Shown here piece after piece: positions 59,701-64,000 of a DNA stretch of 64,000 bases. The stretch spans positions 28,285,520 through 28,349,519 of the forward strand of contig CM037840.1 of assembly GCA_021234535.1 (NCBI GenBank), read 5' to 3'. How positions within the stretch are numbered: position 1 is the stretch's first letter; each line of letters starts with the position of its first letter. This stretch comes from Stichopus chloronotus (lineage: Eukaryota; Echinodermata; Holothuroidea; Aspidochirotida; Stichopodidae). The position numbers were made by a program, and so were the translations under genes. The notes beneath the pieces were generated by a model. The model was not told the origin of the DNA. It saw nothing but the letters and a program-made list of their open reading frames with translations, and did not search any database.

Positions 59701-61447
59701 AAGCAGTGTTGTGCGAGGGCGTGTTAATTGTCCGCTCCATGGTTTGTTGTTTTCAGCTACTGGAAGTTCTACAGTAAATCAGGTGGGAATAAGAATATGG
59801 AGAGTTTTCTGAAGAAAAAGAACAAAAAGAAAGCTTGGCCCTTTGGGTTTCTTGAAGCAATTAGTTGCTACTTAGTGAAATGTATGGGCACCAGTACCTC
59901 GGTCTTAGTAATCACTGTTTGCAAACAGTGCTAAATTTTGTAACTCCCCTGAGTAAGTAAATGTTGCATTCTAGGTGCAAACTCTATTCAGAGTTAAAGT
60001 GTTTGCGAGTGTAAACATATGACACATTAAGATGGCTGTACTGCCAGTTTAAAGCTTCTTGAAAGTTCTTTTAAAAAAGGGTGTTGGAATGGTTACACAG
60101 TAGATATTCCAGTTTTCATGCAATTGATGCCAAAATAAAGTGTCCCATATGTGGGTCACATGTCACAAGTTTGAAAATTTGATGTTGAGCCAACATCTTG
60201 ATTTACTTGATTTTAACTTACTGTATCAGTAGGACAGAGAAACAATAGATCTTGTCAACCCTGTTCACAAAGCCTTTCACAGCATTGTATGGTATTTCAG
60301 TTTAGAAAGGAAGGATTTGCAAGGCCCTAGCTTCCAATTGATCTAATACTCCTGGAAAGATGTTCATCAGAATCTCCTCTCGCTATCTCAACCCCCTTAA
60401 ATTTCTGCCCCCTCACAAAGTCTACACTCTTACAACAGCCCTCAGTTTTAACTCCAAAAGTGTGTATCTGTTCTATACATCCTTTCTTTGCGTTTTCAAG
60501 AGAAAATCTGGAAAGTGGATTCGATTCATCCTGGTTGAAAAGATGATTCACCAACACAGGAATTACCATATAGGTGACTCCACCAGTCCGCCTTAAGTCA
60601 GCTCTTCAGCTCTGTAAAACTTATAACTTTTTTAGTGATTGGTACTGTACTGTAGTGCTAATTAGTACTTTAGAATCAAGTTAAAAATTTGTAACAGACA
60701 AGTGCAATATCTCAGACAATAGCATAAAATGTGGAGATGAATTTGCCAACAAGTTGCCAACACAATACCAGTGTGTTTGCAGCTACATCAGCCAAGTCAT
60801 GATGTAATTCTTGACAAATTTTTAAAAGTACAGCTACATTTTACACATGTACCGTATAGGCGTATACAGTATGGTACCTGTAATTTCCACATGGACTACG
60901 TACCAGATGAATGCCGAAATTTCAGCTCTGTGAAGTGCAGTATGTTCTTCGTACGCTACTTGTAGTTATTGAGCTTACATTGTACCATAATCTACAGCAT
61001 TGTACATGGGTACATCTCACTGCACATCCTGCTATCTGTACAGTACTGCAAAATGTTTTTAATAAAATAGCTCACAGCGTATGCAACTCTTGATCAATAA
61101 ATTGTTACATTGTGACTCTACGGTATGTCTGTAGTCAGTACGGTATAGGCCTATAACCTATGCATGTAGTTTATTAAGCATACATACAGGGTAAGGCCAA
61201 CATCAACCGGTTTACAATTTATTCCTTGTGCCTCGGTTTACAGCATGGATCCCCACTAGACTTTAGAGTTCACTGGAATGGGAAGTAACCTCCAAACTTA
61301 CTTTTGCCACTTTCAGCTAATTTGTTTATCTCCCAAAGGTATTTTAAAATATGGTGTGTGATAAAATTCAAAGTATTAAAAATTTAAAGGGATTGCAGTT
61401 CAGTTTTAAGTGTTGTTTTGTTTTGTATGTGTATCATGAACACTCAC
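50716..61447. other. Intergenic or large intron, no gene supported
   Basis: About 10.7 kb without an exon I can support. Open frames here are short and match nothing I know. It holds the 53600 hairpin, poly-G tracts near 52590 and 53660, a GTT microsatellite near 59640, and many TACAGTAC-type words. It may be an intron of the minus-strand candidate gene that starts further right. Confidence 0.5.
53600..53640. repeat. Perfect 19-bp inverted repeat (hairpin)
   Basis: Arms CATCTTCATCTTTGGCAGC (53600-53618) and exact complement (53622-53640) around the 3-base loop CAT. It lies downstream of the SPAG1-like gene and just before a poly-G tract. Confidence 0.93.
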
Positions 61448-61771
61448 CTGTGGCAATCTGTAGTACCGTGTGATTGATTAATTTGTAATGCATTTAGATT
61501 GGAAACTAATCCTGTTCCCTCAAGATTTATTCCCACATTGAATACCTGTGGAACTGAAAGCAAGATATTACTCGTTTCAAATATGATATTTTTATTTTTG
61601 ATCCAGGCATGTTTATGCTTAACCATATTTGAAAGTGTGTCCCTCATGCATTGATACAGTTTTAAAAGTCCTCGGGAGATCATTCTTTTTTGTCCATCAT
61701 CTCGTAAAATTTGTGTGGTCGTGTTCATCAAACTGATGACAATCGATATTTCTTCCGTGGCCAGCCGTGAC
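61448..61771 (-). CDS. Candidate exon c, possible GAIN-like extracellular domain
   Basis: The best of the three: acceptor CTGTAG before 61771, strong donor GTGAGT after 61448, 324 bases fully open, phase 2 in and out. It reads LATEEISIVISLMNTTTQIL, a helical charged stretch, then IIFETSNILLSVPQVFNVGI. A helix-rich part ending in a beta-like NI-F-TSNILLSV segment recalls GAIN domains of adhesion GPCRs or polycystin-1 relatives. This is resemblance only. No GPS motif or seven-helix exons were found downstream. Confidence 0.45.
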
Positions 61772-62065
61772 CTACAGTGTGTAGGCCCACAGCGTTATAG
61801 GCCCCTATTGTAGACACTTTTCGTAATATTTTCTCCAAGAAGATTTGATATATCCTTCCAAATTGTTAAATTATCTTGAAGACTTTCAGTGCCACTTTAC
61901 ATCTGCTTAAACTGGCACAGGAGCTTGGAGAGTGCAGTATTATTAAAACAGTGCAGAGTTAAAGTGAACTTTTAACATGCAGCAGTTTTACCAAAGCGTG
62001 AAACTCTCCACCTCAAAAGTTGCCATGAGAGGTCTCAACGTGTGCGGCAAATTCAAAAGGGTCAC

Positions 62066-62267
62066 CGGTGGTAGGTCCCGTGGGCCTTGTGAAACAGCAG
62101 TTTGTCAGGCTGCATTTGTTGAGGCTTTAAATCCATTACTGTAGACCACCAATGGTGTTGCGATGCATGCTCAGATTTATCAGAATAATGGAAAATTGGA
62201 AATCGATGTTGATTCCTTCGATGAAGGAAGAATTTAGTTATCTTCACATTCAAGGAGCCCTGAGTGT
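62066..62267 (-). CDS. Candidate exon b of the same gene
   Basis: Acceptor GTCAAAG before 62267, donor GTGACC after 62066; 202 open bases beginning DTQGSLNVKITKFFLHRRNQ. Phase fits exons a and c. An alternative acceptor (ACTCAG, exon from 62259) would be phase 0 and would not join exon a. No family recognised. Confidence 0.3.
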
Positions 62268-63027
62268 CTTTGACACAGTACAAAAATAACAAAATATCCA
62301 AAATGCACTTTGTATGACAATGACAACTCGTCACAAGTTTTTAATCGCCCCTTCCTGCTTTTATTGGAACACACCTCGTTTTGGCCATCATCACACGTTC
62401 TGTATAGGATGTAATTACTGTATGTATGGGCCTTAGTTCACTTAATTGTGAAAACATAAAAAGGTTGGGCTCTTGCGACACTCATACTGTACATGTTCCC
62501 ATTTCTATGCATCTAGCCCCACCGTACATGCATGCTGTCAAGTGCTATTCCTCAAAATTTTTTTCGCCATTGTGGGACAATTTTTCCAGCCCTACAGTAT
62601 GTTAGTGCACTGCAGTACTTGCAAACTTTTGTTGTGCCATCATGCAATTTTGGATCATGTCTTTCATTCAGCTTGTGCAGCTAAATACCCATCCAAATAT
62701 TCCACAGTTTCTTCTTTCCTCTCCCCCCCTATTATTTGTCCTTTTCCTTGCAAAAATAATATTTTAGCAAGACCTACACTTCGAGAAATGTTCTCCTGTC
62801 CAATGACTTCTGCACACATTTGGGCCTACTTCTTTAATATTCATATTACAGTACTGTACATGTAAATTTGTGGGCAACTTTAAGGTTACGACACAAATTA
62901 TAGAACAGATCCCTCATACAATAATACAGTGATTTTTACATTGCTGTAACACTGTATCCAGAAGTGAAATGAATTTTACGACGAAATATGGATGGAACGA
63001 AAACAACTTGCTAATTTACCAGCCCAC

Positions 63028-63141
63028 CTGAAAATCTATAATTTGTTTCTGATAATGTTTTTGCCGAGAGTTCCTTCAAGGATGAGTTAGTAGATTTCAA
63101 AAAACAGTCAAAGATGTGTTTCCAACTTATTTGATGGCACT
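63028..63141 (-). CDS. Candidate exon a of an unidentified minus-strand gene
   Basis: Acceptor TACTGTAG before 63141 and donor GTGGGC after 63028 enclose 114 bases. They read CHQISWKHIFDCFLKSTNSS then LKELSAKTLSETNYRFS with no stop. It leaves one base for the next exon, and candidate exon b supplies exactly the two needed. No family recognised. Confidence 0.3.
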
Positions 63142-64000
63142 CTACAGTAAATGTATAATCATACATTCTTTTATTACAGTATATTGTGAAAGATGTGTAC
63201 TCATGCAATGTACGAGGGTGTGGCAGCATAACTGTATATCTTTACACTTATTCAGATGATTGGTATTATTCAAGGCTGCTCAAGTTTTTTTTTTCAAGAA
63301 AATTATTATGTGGAATGTTTGCAGTGTGACTGTTCCACCTACATGATCACTTGAGTTGAATTTGAAAGATGTGCACAGTGTATACTTTTTAAACAGGTTT
63401 CAGTGTAATTGGTACAGTACAAAAATAACCACTTTTAGATATTATGTACATCTGTGTGTGTAGATGCAGTACAGTGTGCTGTTGGCCTACAGTACATGTG
63501 TAGTGCTATACACAAAGAATGCAACATACAGTAATCTGTTTTTGCAAGATGAGTGTGTTCAGATAAACGTTGTTTGCTAGGTACAGATTGTTGTTTTTTT
63601 CTTTAATTTTCTATTGTTTAGTTATTTATTTTTTCACAGCACTTGAAAACTTGCCTTGATTTAGAAATGGTTTTGTTGATTGCAAACTGGAATTCTGTCA
63701 AGTTTCTTTGCTTGGGAGATGGAAATGCATATGGTTGTTGAACTGATAAGATGTTCGTAATAATCACACAGTTTGTTGCACACAGTGTCTAGCTTAAATC
63801 TATTTATAATTCTGTTTAATACCTTTCTGCAATGAGTATCTGCAATTTTGTTTCATCGGCCCTTTGTGGTGAACATACAGTACTGTACTGTAGGCCTAGA
63901 CAGTACATTAACTGTATACTGCACAGTAGGCCTATTAATTGTACAGTAGCTGTCCAGCATATTGCTCCAACTACACGATGGTGCTGTAAACACATTTTTG

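Noticed and set aside
60327..60596. Open frames on both strands over the same 250 bases
   Set aside because: Mutually overlapping, with no splice sites linking to candidate exon c and no family match.
61448..61560. VFNVGIN in candidate exon c as a sign of an inositol 4-phosphatase (INPP4)
   Set aside because: Only the short VFNVGIN word is similar; flanking residues do not follow that family and no CX5R phosphatase motif was found nearby.

Overview
This is nuclear DNA of an animal. It is AT-rich, and its genes are broken into many small exons with GT-AG introns. It also carries DNA-transposon remnants, a decayed LINE and several tandem repeats. Two genes are conserved enough to rebuild exon by exon from the sequence. 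I lean towards an invertebrate deuterostome, possibly an echinoderm, from the general look of the genes and repeats. That is a weak inference, because no lineage-specific marker was found.

The left 19 kb (minus strand, 19098 down to 269) holds an ADAM17/TACE-like metalloprotease. Sixteen exons give about 583 residues with every splice phase agreeing: signal peptide, prodomain with cysteine switch and furin site, catalytic domain with [11 protein letters not shown], disintegrin domain, and the start of the membrane-proximal cysteine-rich region. The 3' exons (rest of that region, transmembrane segment, tail) lie beyond base 1. Its introns contain a 440-bp tandem duplication, a minisatellite rich in TGACCTTTG, and a 1.56-kb DNA transposon that itself contains a 198-bp TA-flanked MITE.

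From 19.1 to 30.2 kb is the space between two divergently transcribed genes. It holds a fold-back repeat, a GAGTC-rich simple repeat, a dead LINE (zinc knuckle, endonuclease, reverse transcriptase, TAAA-type tail), a tandem repeat, and a 626-bp hAT-type MITE with a perfect 8-bp target duplication.

From 30273 to 50171 (plus strand) is a complete SPAG1-like gene: 22 coding exons, 1,063 residues, three TPR blocks joined by low-complexity charged linkers, and a C-terminal RPAP3_C-like domain. SPAG1 is a cytoplasmic HSP70/HSP90 co-chaperone that helps pre-assemble axonemal dynein. An intron carries a palindrome resembling the RFX X-box found in cilia genes.

From 50.2 to 64 kb there is a 3' UTR, then about 10.7 kb without a supported gene. 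Next come three phase-compatible candidate exons on the minus strand (63141 down to 61448) from a gene I cannot name. I see no bacterial operons, CRISPR arrays, rRNA or convincing tRNA genes, and no evidence of a new multi-gene system.
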